Shown: in pieces, positions 53,377 through 63,532 of the stretch
How the letters are laid out: every line of letters begins with the position of its first letter
Position numbering within the stretch: position 1 is the stretch's first letter
Program-made: the position numbers and the translations under genes
Notes under the pieces: generated by a model
Told to the model about the DNA's origin: nothing
The model's database searches: none
Seen by the model: only the letters and a program-made list of their open reading frames with translations
NCBI RefSeq assembly: GCF_003316875.1
Contig: NZ_QMIL01000003.1
Location: 1-64,000 of the forward strand
DNA from: Aliidiomarina celeris
Lineage (GTDB): Bacteria > Pseudomonadota > Gammaproteobacteria > Enterobacterales > Alteromonadaceae
Direction: 5' to 3'
Length of the DNA: 64,000 nucleotides

Positions 53377-53870
53377 GTACACCAAGTTGCAATGCGCTCG
53401 TCGGAGAGCTCATATTGGCTGTCTTCGTCGAGCGCTAAACCGACAAAATGGGACTGATCGGGCGTAAGCGCTTTGGAGGCGATAAAGTCGTAGCCTTGGT
53501 TTGGCCAAAAGCCAATACGCTTGAGGCTAGGTTGAGCAACCGCGTCGTGAAGCATGCCGAGGGCGTCTTGAAACCATTCGGCATAGCCTGCTTGGTCGCC
53601 CATGCCGTAAAGTGCCAAAGTTTTACCCGCTAAATTGAGCGTGCTTGCTTCTTGCCAATGGCTTTCCCAGTCGTCTTGCAGCTCACCAAAATCCCACGTT
53701 GAAATACCAAAAATAAGGTAAGTGTATTTTTCTGCTTCTGCCAAGGGCACATCTTTTATGTTGTGGAGTTCAACAATGTCTGCGCCAATAAAATCACGAA
53801 TTTTCTCAGCCGCCATTTCGGTATAACAAGTCGACGAACCATAAAACAAACCAATCCGAAAATCACTCAT
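53349..53870 (-). CDS. flavodoxin
   Basis: 173-residue long-chain flavodoxin: [19 protein letters not shown] (FMN phosphate loop), [19 protein letters not shown] and [19 protein letters not shown]. The start at 53870 has AGGAAG upstream; the open frame to 54002 is not flavodoxin-like. Low-potential electron carrier in the cytoplasm, close to FldB. Convergent with and overlapping the HIT gene. Confidence 0.9.
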   Translation of the reverse strand: MSDFRIGLFYGSSTCYTEMAAEKIRDFIGADIVELHNIKDVPLAEAEKYTYLIFGISTWDFGELQDDWESHWQEASTLNLAGKTLALYGMGDQAGYAEWFQDALGMLHDAVAQPSLKRIGFWPNQGYDFIASKALTPDQSHFVGLALDEDSQYELSDERIATWCTQILEEIAG

Positions 53871-54014
53871 GGGCTTACTACTTCCTCGGTTGCTCCAACG
53901 TTGCTGCAATTCTACCAGAAACACGAGCGTGGCTCGAAATCTATGGCTCAAATTTGTATACTCTGCTGCGCGCGTAACCAAAATACGGGTTACACACAAC
54001 AATGAAGAGGATGT

Positions 54015-54302
54015 ATGGCTTTAAAATCAATTAGCGAAATGTCGGACCAGCTTGATGCCGTGTTCGATCAGATAGTGGCGAACGGCAACGACGACGAATT
54101 ATTCGCAAGTGGGTATTTGCGCGGGCATTTTGATTTGGTGGTAGCCAAGCTCTTGCTGGAAGGCATTGAAGACCAAAATGAATTTTGGCCTGCTTTGAAA
54201 GAGAATGTTGCGGCAAGTAACGACGAATTGAATACCATTGACCGTGAACTGGTGGAAAAAATGCTGGCGCGTTTAGAGCGCACAGCGCAGCATCCGGCTT
54301 AG
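54015..54302 (+). CDS. yfcL: YfcL-family protein
   Basis: A 95-residue acidic helical protein ([35 protein letters not shown]) matching the YfcL family, of unknown function. In E. coli yfcL is next to mnmC and fabB, as here. It converges with mnmC with a four-base overlap. Confidence 0.82.
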   Translation: MALKSISEMSDQLDAVFDQIVANGNDDELFASGYLRGHFDLVVAKLLLEGIEDQNEFWPALKENVAASNDELNTIDRELVEKMLARLERTAQHPA

Positions 54303-56230
54303 CGCTTACCGCCGCGCTTCTGCTCACGGCGTGCAAAGCGGCTGGGCTGTAATGCTTTTATGAGATCACTACTAAGCGCCATGGGTTTGCCGAGTATTTG
54401 TGCGGCTAGTGTGGCCGCGCAAATGGGGGCGCTCGTAAAACCGCGCGAGCCAAGTCCAGACAATAACCACAAACCTTGCCAGTGAGCGCCCGTGGCTGTT
54501 CTCAGTGCTGGGCCTACCAGGGGCAGGTGGTCGGGTGTTGTCGCCCGCACCGACGCCCGAGCCGTTACAATGTCATCTTGTTGATAATGAATATGCAATA
54601 AGGCCTCAAGTTGCTCTAGGTTCGCGCGATTGTCGGCTTCGGTTGTAGCTTCACTGCAGCTTGTTTTGTCGAACGTGGCTCCGGTGCACAAACGCCCCTG
54701 CAATGGAGGTAGTACATAACCTTTCTGGCAACGTACATGGGTGATGTTGTGATCGGGTTTTGCCCGTACTACGGTTATTTGCCCGCGCACTGGCCGCACG
54801 CGCGCGAGGTTGTGGCTGTCTTGGCGGGTGCTGTTATTCTCATGCTCCTGCTCATAAACGGCAACGCCTTGATAACCGCTGCACAACACTACTTGGCTCG
54901 CTGTGTAAGCACCATTAGCGCTATAGAGTAGCCATTGTGTTCCTTTTTTTTGCAGGCCCGTAATGCTTTGTTGGTGATGAATTTCCGTTGTTAACCCTTT
55001 CTTGTTGCGGTAGCTAAGCGCACTGGCAACAATTTGTTTTACGGTAGTAGCAGGGGCAACCCAACCAGCCTGCGGAATATGCAAGCCATTTTCATGCCAT
55101 TGCACTAGTTCATGTGGATAGTGCGGCACAGCGGCTACTTTTTGCAGTCGCTCGCGATCAGTTGTTGTAGCGGCTTGCAGTTCAACGCCACAGCTTTGAA
55201 GTCCGAGCTCGGTGTGTTGCTGGTAAAAGCTATTCGCGTATAGAAAGGCGTGCCCATAAAAGGCACTGAAACGATTCCACTGCGCCTGTAATGGCGGGTA
55301 AACCGCTGCTTGAGGGTTCCCCGAGGCGCCGTTGGCAAAATCGTCACCCGCATTGTGCAGCACAACTGTTCCCGGGAAGTCGCGAAGCTCGGTTAATAAG
55401 CAGGCTGCCGCTATGCCGCCGCCGATAATGTGAATGCTTTGGGTGCTGCCGTGATGGTGTAATAAATTAGCTGGCGCTTCCGTGTGCTGGCGCCTCGCCA
55501 CCAACATTTCACGTTTGCTTGCAAAGCCTGCAACTTTTTTAACCCGCAGCCCAGCCGCCGTTAACCCACGGCGCACGGCACCGGTTGCTGTAAAGGTTGC
55601 CATGGTACCATTTGCCTTCAAGGTATGTGCGATAGCCCGGTAGAGCTCGGGTTGCCACATATCTGGGTTTTTGCTGGGGGCAAAGCCGTCGAGATACCAA
55701 GCATCGACCTTCGCACCCTGTCTTTGAGCCCATTCGGGCAGGCCCTCTAAAACGTCGCCTAAGTAGAGGTCGAGGGTAATACGTGGGTGCAATTGTAAGC
55801 GATGAAAGCCCGGTAATGGCATAGGGTATTTTTCAATCAGAGCCGTGATTATGCCCGTTATAGCACTGGCGTCGTCGCCGCACTGTAATTCAGGCCATTG
55901 CGCAACTGTGGCGGCAAAATCCTGAGGAGAAAGGGGGAATTTCTCAAAGGAAATAAACTGGAGGCTGGAATTGGCGCCTGCATGTTGTAAAAATGCTTTG
56001 GCCGTCAGCAAAAAATTTAAGCTCGTACCGAACCCAGTTTCCGCAATAACCCAGTGGCCCTGTGCTTGTGCTCGTTGCCAACGTGTTGGAAAATCATTTT
56101 GTTGCAAAAATACGTAGGTACTTTCTGCTATTCCTTGGCCACGAGTAAAGTACACATCGCCATGGAGTTCAGACTCGGGAGTGCCGGAGGCGTCAAATTT
56201 AAGCCGAGCATAGGAAATGGGTTCAGACAT
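54299..56230 (-). CDS. mnmC: bifunctional tRNA 5-methylaminomethyl-2-thiouridine methyltransferase / oxidase
   Basis: Completes mnm5s2U at the wobble uridine of several tRNAs. 643 residues. The N-terminal methyltransferase part (about 1-240) has VIAETGFGTSLNFLL and DAWYLDGFAPSKNPDMW. The C-terminal FAD oxidase part (about 265-620) has the dinucleotide motif IHIIGGGIAAACLL and GLWLLSGLGSRGFTSAP. Divergent from fabB and next to yfcL as in E. coli. Confidence 0.95.
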   Translation of the reverse strand: MSEPISYARLKFDASGTPESELHGDVYFTRGQGIAESTYVFLQQNDFPTRWQRAQAQGHWVIAETGFGTSLNFLLTAKAFLQHAGANSSLQFISFEKFPLSPQDFAATVAQWPELQCGDDASAITGIITALIEKYPMPLPGFHRLQLHPRITLDLYLGDVLEGLPEWAQRQGAKVDAWYLDGFAPSKNPDMWQPELYRAIAHTLKANGTMATFTATGAVRRGLTAAGLRVKKVAGFASKREMLVARRQHTEAPANLLHHHGSTQSIHIIGGGIAAACLLTELRDFPGTVVLHNAGDDFANGASGNPQAAVYPPLQAQWNRFSAFYGHAFLYANSFYQQHTELGLQSCGVELQAATTTDRERLQKVAAVPHYPHELVQWHENGLHIPQAGWVAPATTVKQIVASALSYRNKKGLTTEIHHQQSITGLQKKGTQWLLYSANGAYTASQVVLCSGYQGVAVYEQEHENNSTRQDSHNLARVRPVRGQITVVRAKPDHNITHVRCQKGYVLPPLQGRLCTGATFDKTSCSEATTEADNRANLEQLEALLHIHYQQDDIVTARASVRATTPDHLPLVGPALRTATGAHWQGLWLLSGLGSRGFTSAPICAATLAAQILGKPMALSSDLIKALQPSRFARREQKRGGKR

Positions 56231-56327
56231 GAAAAAGCACTCGCTGAGCAGACCACTTAGGATTCAGTTTTTCGTTTGCGTTGGTACGCGTTATGATACG
56301 CACAAATATTAACATAGGACAGACAAG

Positions 56328-57542
56328 ATGAAGCGAGCTGTGATCACCGGAATCGGCATTGTGTCGAGTATCGGCAATAACCAGCAAGAAGTTGCTCAAG
56401 CGTTACGCGAAGGGCGCTCAGGTATTACCCGTTCAGAAAGTTTTGCTGAAATGGGGCTACGTTGCCAAGTTTGGGGCGACCTGAAAATTAATGTAGCGGA
56501 GCATATTGATCGTAAAGCGCTGCGCTTTATGGGCGATGCGGCTGCTTATGCGTATATTGCGCTGGAACAGGCTATTGCCGACGCCGGCCTCACCGACGAA
56601 GAAGTGTCGAATGAGCGCACAGGCATTGTGGTGGGCTCTGGTGGTGCTTCTGGTGAACACCAAGTTGCGGCCGCCGATATTCTGCGCGAGAAAGGCGTAA
56701 AGCGGGTCGGCCCATACATGGTTCCGCGTTGCATGGCTTCTACTACCTCAGCTTGCCTTGCCACCCCGAAAAAAATTAAAGGTGTGAATTACTCCATTAG
56801 CTCCGCTTGTGCTACCAGTGCGCATTGTATTGGCCATGCGCTAGAGCTTATTCAATTGGGCAAGCAAGACCGTGTATTTGCCGGCGGTGGTGAAGAATTA
56901 CACTGGACGCTAGGCATGGAATTTGACGCTATGGGCGCGCTGAGTAGTAAATACAATGACACACCAGAACGTGCTTCACGCACGTACGACGCAGACCGCG
57001 ACGGCTTTGTGCCTTCTGGCGGTGGCGGTATTGTGGTGGTGGAAGAGTTGGAAACAGCTTTAGCGCGTGGTGCTACTATTTATGCGGAAATAGTAGGTTA
57101 TGGCGCTACGTCGGACGGCTACGACATGGTGGCTCCTTCAGGTGAAGGCGCTGTTCGTTGTATGAAAATGGCCATGGGCGATTCCCACAGTAACATCGAC
57201 TATTTAAATACGCACGGCACTAGCACCCCTGTGGGAGATGTGAAAGAGCTAGAAGCCATTCGAGAAGTGTTTGGTGACAACACGCCGTTACTCAGCGCAA
57301 CAAAAGCCATGACTGGGCACTCGTTAGGTGCTGCAGGCGTGCACGAAGCTATTTACTCACTACTGATGATGCGTGACGGCTTCGTGGCTCCTTCAATTAA
57401 CATCGATACCCTCGATGAGAAAGCCGAAGGTATGCACATTGTTCGTGAGCCGCAAAACCATACATTGAACACTGTGATGTCTAATAGCTTTGGTTTTGGC
57501 GGTACGAATGCTTCTTTAGTGTTCCGTCGCTTCGAAAAATAA
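56328..57542 (+). CDS. fabB: 3-oxoacyl-ACP synthase I
   Basis: Condensing enzyme of fatty acid synthesis, essential for the unsaturated branch. 404 residues with the catalytic cysteine in [14 protein letters not shown] and the two histidines in [11 protein letters not shown] and [16 protein letters not shown]. The dimer-interface region [14 protein letters not shown] is FabB-like. A -10-like TATGAT lies at 56292-56297 upstream. Same fabB-mnmC arrangement as E. coli. Confidence 0.96.
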   Translation: MKRAVITGIGIVSSIGNNQQEVAQALREGRSGITRSESFAEMGLRCQVWGDLKINVAEHIDRKALRFMGDAAAYAYIALEQAIADAGLTDEEVSNERTGIVVGSGGASGEHQVAAADILREKGVKRVGPYMVPRCMASTTSACLATPKKIKGVNYSISSACATSAHCIGHALELIQLGKQDRVFAGGGEELHWTLGMEFDAMGALSSKYNDTPERASRTYDADRDGFVPSGGGGIVVVEELETALARGATIYAEIVGYGATSDGYDMVAPSGEGAVRCMKMAMGDSHSNIDYLNTHGTSTPVGDVKELEAIREVFGDNTPLLSATKAMTGHSLGAAGVHEAIYSLLMMRDGFVAPSINIDTLDEKAEGMHIVREPQNHTLNTVMSNSFGFGGTNASLVFRRFEK

Positions 57543-57605
57543 CGCAAAAAGGCTACACTGGCGCTTGAACAACCGGAACTCAGATCATAACCAAGTGATA
57601 GCGCC

Positions 57606-58811
57606 ATGAAATTTCTTATTCACGAAAACCTGCCTCGACTCGGTGAACTCATCGAGTCGATTTTTTCTGTTGCGCATGGTTCGCCAATTACACCCACTAT
57701 TGAAATTTTCAGCGGCCGCATACCCCCACCAGAACAACTTCTCGATACCGAGGTACTCCTTGTTCGTTCGGTAACTCGGGTTGATAAAACGCTGCTGGCG
57801 AAAGCCCCGGCGTTGAAATTTGTCGGTACCGGCACTATTGGCACTGAGCATATCGACGTGGGCGCATTAAATGAGCGGGGTATCGGCTTTGCCAGCGCCC
57901 CTGGCTCGAATGCAATATCGGTAGGTGAGTATGTGCTTGCCGCCGCTTTAGAATTGGCGACCCAAAGCAAAGTCGAACTGGCAGGAAAACGTGCGCTAGT
58001 GATTGGGGCCGGGCATACGGGAACCGAAGCCGGGCAACGGTTGGCTGCCTTGGGTATGGTGGTTCAATACATGGATCCAGAACCGGTAGTGACGCGTGTG
58101 GGCAAACAGTTCGTAGACTGGAGTGCATTAGCGCAAGCGGACTTAGTGACCTGTCATGTACCACTGACCAAAAATGGCAACTGGCCGACCTTTCATCTGT
58201 TCAATGCTCAGCGACTGGCAGAGCTTAAGCCTGGTGCAATTTTGATCAACGCCAGCCGAGGTGCGGTGGTGGATAATCAGGCGCTCTACCAACGTTTATT
58301 AAGAGAGCCCGCGGCTTTGCAGGTTGCGCTCGATGTGTGGGAAGGCGAACCGGCCATTATGAGCGAACTTTTGCCACAGGTTCAAATTGCGACGCCCCAT
58401 ATTGCAGGCCATAGTGCAGAAGGTAAGCTACGTGGCAGTATTCTACTTGCCGAGGCGGTGCGGTGCTTTTTTGCTAAGGCCTTGCCCGCACTGCACGTGG
58501 AGCAGAAACTGGCGGAATTAATGGCCGACGAGCCGAAAAGCGCGACGGTAGCGATAAACGCGTGTCCAACCCAAGAGGAAATTGCCCATTTAGTGCGCTC
58601 TGTATATCGGGTAAAAGAAGATGATCAGCAATTTCGCGAAGTCGCATTGTCGCCAGAAGGGTTTGAAAACATGCGCAAGCGCTACACCCAGCGGCGAGAA
58701 CTTTCTAGCCAAACACTTACAGTGTCAGGCGTTGGAAATTCGGTTTGGCGCCTACAATTAGAGCAATTAGGCTTCAATGTTTCCTCGCCAGCCCCTGAAG
58801 CGGTGGAGTAA
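57606..58811 (+). CDS. pdxB: erythronate-4-phosphate dehydrogenase
   Basis: Second step of DXP-dependent vitamin B6 synthesis. 401 residues: the 2-hydroxyacid dehydrogenase core (VRSVTRVDKTLL, GTGTIGTEHID, ALVIGAGHTGTEAGQRLAAL, HVPLTKNGNWPTFHLF, INASRGAVVDNQAL, ATPHIAGHSAEGK) plus the PdxB-specific C-terminal dimerisation domain from about residue 290. Between fabB and asd, as in related genomes. Confidence 0.95.
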   Translation: MKFLIHENLPRLGELIESIFSVAHGSPITPTIEIFSGRIPPPEQLLDTEVLLVRSVTRVDKTLLAKAPALKFVGTGTIGTEHIDVGALNERGIGFASAPGSNAISVGEYVLAAALELATQSKVELAGKRALVIGAGHTGTEAGQRLAALGMVVQYMDPEPVVTRVGKQFVDWSALAQADLVTCHVPLTKNGNWPTFHLFNAQRLAELKPGAILINASRGAVVDNQALYQRLLREPAALQVALDVWEGEPAIMSELLPQVQIATPHIAGHSAEGKLRGSILLAEAVRCFFAKALPALHVEQKLAELMADEPKSATVAINACPTQEEIAHLVRSVYRVKEDDQQFREVALSPEGFENMRKRYTQRRELSSQTLTVSGVGNSVWRLQLEQLGFNVSSPAPEAVE

Positions 58812-58862
58812 GACACAAAACAAACGTAGAATGGCCAAACGTGAAGAGAGTGAGGGTAAATA

Positions 58863-59879
58863 ATGAGTTTAGAAGTGAATGTTGCGGTACTCGGTGCTAC
58901 CGGGCTCGTTGGTAAGCAAATGATCGAATGCTTGGAAGAGCGTAAGTTTCCGGTGAAAACCCTGTTTCCTTTGGCGAGCAGCCGTTCAGCGGGTAAAGAC
59001 ATTCAGTTTCGAGGGGAAGAGCTGGAAGTGCTCGACGCCGAAACCTTCGACTGGAGCCAAGTTGATATCGCCTTTTTTTCTGCCGGTGGCAGCATTTCAG
59101 CTTTGTATGCGCCGCGTGCTGCAGAAGCTGGCTGTGTTGTCATCGACAATACCTCGCAGTTCCGTTACGAGCCGGACATTCCGCTGGTAGTACCTGAAGT
59201 AAATGGCTATGCCCTTGCAGATTTTCGCAATCGCAATATTATTGCCAACCCGAATTGCTCTACCATTCAAATGCTGGTGGCCTTAAAGCCTATTCACGAC
59301 GCTTACGGTATTGACCGAATAAACGTGGCAACCTATCAGTCGGTTTCCGGTGCTGGCGCTTCGGGCGTTGACGAACTAGCCAAACAAACGGCGAATTTAC
59401 TAAACGGTCGGCCTGTAGAGCCGGAAACCTTTGCACGGCAAATTGCTTTTAACTGTATTCCACAAATAGATGTGTTTTTAGACAACGACTACACCAAAGA
59501 AGAAATGAAAATGGTGTGGGAAACACAAAAAATATTGGGCGACGACACGGTGCGGGTGAATGCTACCGCAGTTCGAGTACCGGTATTTTTTGGCCATGCT
59601 GAAGCCATTCACTTGGAGCTGCGGCAACCGGTAGACGCGCAATCGGTGAAGGATTTATTGAGCCAAGCTCCGGGCGTTACCTTGCTTGATGATCGCGCAG
59701 ATTATCCCACTCAAGTGAGCCATGCAGCGGGCCACGACTCTGTTTTTGTTGGTCGTGTTCGTGAAGACATTTCGCATCCGCAAGGCATTAATTTGTGGGT
59801 CGTTGCCGACAACGTACGCAAAGGTGCTGCCACCAACAGTGTACAAATAGCCGAGTATTTACTTGCAAACTACTGGTAA
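58863..59879 (+). CDS. asd: aspartate-semialdehyde dehydrogenase
   Basis: 338 residues of the shorter ASADH type rather than the 367-residue E. coli type: VAVLGATGLVGKQMIECL, FFSAGGSISALYAPRAAEAG, the nucleophile in NPNCSTIQM, YQSVSGAGASG, and GHAEAIHLEL with the active-site histidine. It sits where E. coli has the inactive homologue usg, but the catalytic residues are intact, so it should supply the lysine, methionine and threonine pathway. Confidence 0.92.
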   Translation: MSLEVNVAVLGATGLVGKQMIECLEERKFPVKTLFPLASSRSAGKDIQFRGEELEVLDAETFDWSQVDIAFFSAGGSISALYAPRAAEAGCVVIDNTSQFRYEPDIPLVVPEVNGYALADFRNRNIIANPNCSTIQMLVALKPIHDAYGIDRINVATYQSVSGAGASGVDELAKQTANLLNGRPVEPETFARQIAFNCIPQIDVFLDNDYTKEEMKMVWETQKILGDDTVRVNATAVRVPVFFGHAEAIHLELRQPVDAQSVKDLLSQAPGVTLLDDRADYPTQVSHAAGHDSVFVGRVREDISHPQGINLWVVADNVRKGAATNSVQIAEYLLANYW

Positions 59880-60007
59880 ATAGGAGAAAACAAGGTGTCG
59901 GTAAAGGGTGTAAAGATTCCGTTGGAAACGCCGTTAACGAGATAGCCGTAAACGAAATAAGTGCTATGGTAGTGTCATAAAAATAAGTATTTATCAGGAC
60001 CTATAAA

Positions 60008-62569
60008 ATGACGGACTCAACTCAAGCAAACCTATTTTTTGCTGTTCCAAAGCGCAGTGTTTCGCCTGTTGTGCTTTTCTTTGTGCTTTTTATGGTGGGT
60101 TTATTTGCAGCAGAAGCCTTCGCACAAGAGCGGCGTCCGTTAGTCGTTCGTGGTCCCGCGGGGTCTGAAGCCGAAGACGTTCGCGTGGGTTCTGAGCGCT
60201 ATGGGCCTATTCAGCCAACCGACACCTTGTGGACCATAGCGAGCCGTTTTCGGCCGCATCCTGATGTAACAGTGCAGCAAATGATGGCGGCGATCGTGCA
60301 AGCAAACCCCGATGCATTTCGTAATGGCAATGCGAACGAAATGTTAAACGGCTTTTACTTGCGTATTCCAAGTCTGCAAGAAATTCAAATGTTGAATCCG
60401 GAAGCGGCGCGCCGACAAATTGAGCTCGACGACCGAATTCAACGCCAAACCCAGCAATTAGAAGAACAACAGCGCGCTACCGAACAGCGCCAACAAGAAC
60501 AGCAACGCATTGTAGAGCAAACCCAAACTCGTGCAGAGCAAGCCATTAACCAGGTGCAGGCTGAGTATGAAACAGAGTTTCTTGCGCTCCGTGAGCAGCT
60601 TGCGCGTTCTATTCAAAATACTGAAGCCGTGTTCAGAGATAATGCTGCTTTGCAGGAGCGTTTAGAGCGCTTAGAAACATTGCTTGCAGGCATTCAAGAC
60701 GGCCTAATCGACAGCTCAGAGTATGAAGCGACGATAGAAAACCTGCGCAACGAACAAGCGGAATTACGCCGTGCAACAGAGCTCGTACGTGCACAAACAA
60801 CACAAAAAACAAATTTAGAAACCTTATTAGAGCATCCTGCAGCGTTTGCGATACTGGCCTCGGTACCGGCTCTGTTCATGATCTTGCTGACAACCTTTTT
60901 ATTGCGTCGCCGTGGTGGAGCAGAAGGCCAGCAGGCGGTTACTGAGCAGCAACAAGCAGCCTTCACTGACGAGTCTGAATTGAGTGACGAAGAGGCGCGC
61001 GCGGCGCTCGACCGCGAGCTAATGGGTGACCTCGCCGCCGATGACGAAGACTTACTTGCTGACGATCCTTTTGCCGGGCTTGATGACGACGAGGAGGGGG
61101 CCGATCTCGATAGCTTGTCTGACGAAATGCTGGTTCCCAGTGAGAAAGAATCGGTCGGTGTTCAGCTTGACGATAAAGATGATGACGAGTTTAGTAAGTT
61201 AGAGGAAGACTCCGACACAGCCTTCGACTTTGGCGAGCTCGACGATGATCTTGACGAGCCTGAAAATGCAGAGAGTGAACAGGCCGAGGATCTTGTGCCC
61301 AGCGATGACTTTGCGCTCGACGATGAAGCAGACAATGAAACCAATGACGATGACGAAGCGAGCGACCAGCTTGGGCAAGATGAACTGGATCGACTGTTAG
61401 CGGGCAATAGTACGGAAGACGCTGCGAACGCGCTTGACGATGACGTGCCTGAAGCTGAGGCGCAAGGGCTTGACGATGTGGCAGATGATGACATTGACGA
61501 TCTGTTGCGTGATTTTGGCGGTGACGAGCCTGAAGCGGACGAGGCCGAAGCCGAAGCGGATGAGGAAGCGCTTGACGATGTGGCAGACGATGACATTGAT
61601 GATCTGTTGCGTGACTTTGGTGGTGACGAGCCTGAAGCGGATGAGTCCGACGGGAGCGCTCAGCCTGAAGATGAAGATGAATCTGAGCCGGAAGAAACCT
61701 CGCGAAACGAAGATGTGCAGCAGGAAGAGCCTGAGGACGATTTAGACGACGTGGACATGGACGCGTTGTTTGACGAACTGGGTGTAGAAGACGACGCGGG
61801 TGAACTTGAACCCGAGGCTATTGAGTCACTGCTTGAAGACACCGAAGAGGATGAACTCAGTTTTGAGGCAGATGATCCAGAAGACGATTCCGATGAGACA
61901 CAAACGCCCGAGCAGTCAGACGAAGAAGAAGGCGACGAGAATCTTAATGCCGATGACTTTGATGACGAAAACGAGCAGCCTGAGCCAGAAGCGATAACAG
62001 AAGCGTCGAGCGAAACCGATTGGAGTGACCTAGACGAGGACGACGCAGGCGCCGGATTCGATGATATCTCTGATGTGCTGGATGACGAAGAAGACGAAGA
62101 ATACGACGAGCACGACGAAGGCGAAGAAACGAAACGCGATCAAGAAAGCAAAGCCGAAGCCGACGCGCGTAAGGCACTGGCCGAAGACGAAGAGCTGGAC
62201 GAAACTTTGTTTGACCTAGACGACGAGGAGCTTCAGCAAGTTGCGGCGGAGGCCGAAGATGAGCTGGACAATTTGTTCGGGTTTAACGACGACAGTGCAG
62301 AATCAGAGAGTGAGCTGGCGGACGATTTTCGCGATATTGATGATATTTTGGCGGAAGCCGGCGATGAAGAGCCCGAGTTAGAAGACGACGAAGATGACAC
62401 TTATAGGGCAGAAGATCAGCTTGCTGCCGAACTTGACTTAGCGCGCGCTTATATTGAAATGGATGAGCTGGATAATGCTCGCGAGTCAATCAAAAAAGTA
62501 ATGGCGTCTGACGATGAGAATTTACGCAGCGAAGCACAAGCGCTGTTGGCTCGTATTGATAAAGAATAG
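60008..62569 (+). CDS. fimV: FimV/HubP-type polar peptidoglycan-binding protein
   Basis: 853 residues. A signal segment (PVVLFFVLFMVGLFAAEAFA), a LysM-like periplasmic domain (about 60-115, TDTLWTIASRFRPH), a Gln-rich coiled coil (about 130-270), one transmembrane helix (about 280-297) and a very acidic cytoplasmic tail with FimV_C/TPR end EDQLAAELDLARAYIEMDEL. FimV/HubP organises the cell pole for pili, flagella and chemoreceptors. Upstream of truA as in Pseudomonas and Vibrio. Confidence 0.93.
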   Translation: MTDSTQANLFFAVPKRSVSPVVLFFVLFMVGLFAAEAFAQERRPLVVRGPAGSEAEDVRVGSERYGPIQPTDTLWTIASRFRPHPDVTVQQMMAAIVQANPDAFRNGNANEMLNGFYLRIPSLQEIQMLNPEAARRQIELDDRIQRQTQQLEEQQRATEQRQQEQQRIVEQTQTRAEQAINQVQAEYETEFLALREQLARSIQNTEAVFRDNAALQERLERLETLLAGIQDGLIDSSEYEATIENLRNEQAELRRATELVRAQTTQKTNLETLLEHPAAFAILASVPALFMILLTTFLLRRRGGAEGQQAVTEQQQAAFTDESELSDEEARAALDRELMGDLAADDEDLLADDPFAGLDDDEEGADLDSLSDEMLVPSEKESVGVQLDDKDDDEFSKLEEDSDTAFDFGELDDDLDEPENAESEQAEDLVPSDDFALDDEADNETNDDDEASDQLGQDELDRLLAGNSTEDAANALDDDVPEAEAQGLDDVADDDIDDLLRDFGGDEPEADEAEAEADEEALDDVADDDIDDLLRDFGGDEPEADESDGSAQPEDEDESEPEETSRNEDVQQEEPEDDLDDVDMDALFDELGVEDDAGELEPEAIESLLEDTEEDELSFEADDPEDDSDETQTPEQSDEEEGDENLNADDFDDENEQPEPEAITEASSETDWSDLDEDDAGAGFDDISDVLDDEEDEEYDEHDEGEETKRDQESKAEADARKALAEDEELDETLFDLDDEELQQVAAEAEDELDNLFGFNDDSAESESELADDFRDIDDILAEAGDEEPELEDDEDDTYRAEDQLAAELDLARAYIEMDELDNARESIKKVMASDDENLRSEAQALLARIDKE
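61469..61645 (+). repeat. internal direct repeat in fimV
   Basis: Two 75-bp copies, 61469-61543 and 61571-61645, period 102 bp, encode DDIDDLLRDFGGDEPEAD twice in the acidic tail of FimV. A recent duplication is likely because the DNA copies differ at only a few bases. Confidence 0.85.
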
Positions 62570-62578
62570 TGAAGGTTC

Positions 62579-63361
62579 ATGAGGTTAGCTTTAGGCGTTG
62601 AATATAACGGCCAGCATTACTTCGGCTGGCAAAAGCAACGAGAAGTACGCAGTATCCAAGGTGAACTTGAGAAAGCATTGTCGAAGATAGCCCAGCATGA
62701 AATTCAGGTGGTGTGTGCAGGCAGAACAGACGCGGGCGTGCATGCCACCCAACAAGTTGTGCATTTCGATACCGATGTGACTCGCCCGGATCGAGCATGG
62801 ACGCTGGGTGTAAATGCCAACCTACCCGACGATATAGCTGTTCGTTGGGTGGCTCCAGTAGCGAACGACTTTAGTGCTCGCTTTAGTGCAGTTGCGCGGC
62901 GTTACCGATATTTAATTTATAACGCGCCCTGCAAGCCGGCTATTTTGAGTGGTGGCATTACCCATATTTATCACCCTTTAAACGCCGATCTCATGCATGA
63001 AGCTGCACAATGCTTGTTGGGCGAGAATGATTTTTCTTCGTTCCGTGCTGCCCAGTGCCAGTCGAATTCACCTTATCGCAACGTGCACCAAGTGAGTGTA
63101 ACGCGCTATGGTGATTACCTTGTAGTGGACATTCAAGCCAACGCTTTTGTGCACCACATGGTGCGCAATATTGTGGGTTCGTTGTTGGTGGTGGGGCAAG
63201 GCGAACAGTCGCCGCAATGGATGGAGCAAATTCTCGCCGCCAAAGATAGAAAGCTAGCCGCTGCCACCGCAAAGCCGAATGGGCTCTACTTGGTTCAGGT
63301 TATTTATCCGAGTGCGATTGAACTTCCGCAAGTACCATTAGGTCCACTGTTTTTGCCTTAA
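62579..63361 (+). CDS. truA: tRNA pseudouridine(38-40) synthase
   Basis: 260 residues: [16 protein letters not shown], the catalytic aspartate in [40 protein letters not shown] and [15 protein letters not shown]. Modifies uridines 38-40 in the anticodon stem-loop. It starts nine bases after fimV with GAAGG before the ATG. Confidence 0.96.
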   Translation: MRLALGVEYNGQHYFGWQKQREVRSIQGELEKALSKIAQHEIQVVCAGRTDAGVHATQQVVHFDTDVTRPDRAWTLGVNANLPDDIAVRWVAPVANDFSARFSAVARRYRYLIYNAPCKPAILSGGITHIYHPLNADLMHEAAQCLLGENDFSSFRAAQCQSNSPYRNVHQVSVTRYGDYLVVDIQANAFVHHMVRNIVGSLLVVGQGEQSPQWMEQILAAKDRKLAAATAKPNGLYLVQVIYPSAIELPQVPLGPLFLP

Positions 63362-63431
63362 ACCGTTTTCGCCTTTACCTTTTCGCGAGAATGGTTGTAT
63401 CGAGTCGTTGTTCAGAAAAAACGGCAGGGGA

Positions 63432-63453
63432 AGTGCTAAGACCACTTAGCGCT
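63432..63453 (+). other. hairpin in the accD leader
   Basis: AGTGCTAAG, loop ACCA, CTTAGCGCT: nine pairs with one G-T, and no T-run behind it. It lies between truA and accD, about 80 bases before the accD start, and might be a leader structure. Confidence 0.4.
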
Positions 63454-63532
63454 GCAATCGTTACGGGTTTTGTGCTTTAATGCACGGTCATAAGAGTTAA
63501 CCGAGGCATGTGCCTCACAGTGATGGGTATTT

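Noticed and set aside
53871-54002. N-terminal extension of the flavodoxin
   Set aside because: The extra residues do not resemble flavodoxin, and a ribosome site precedes the ATG at 53870.
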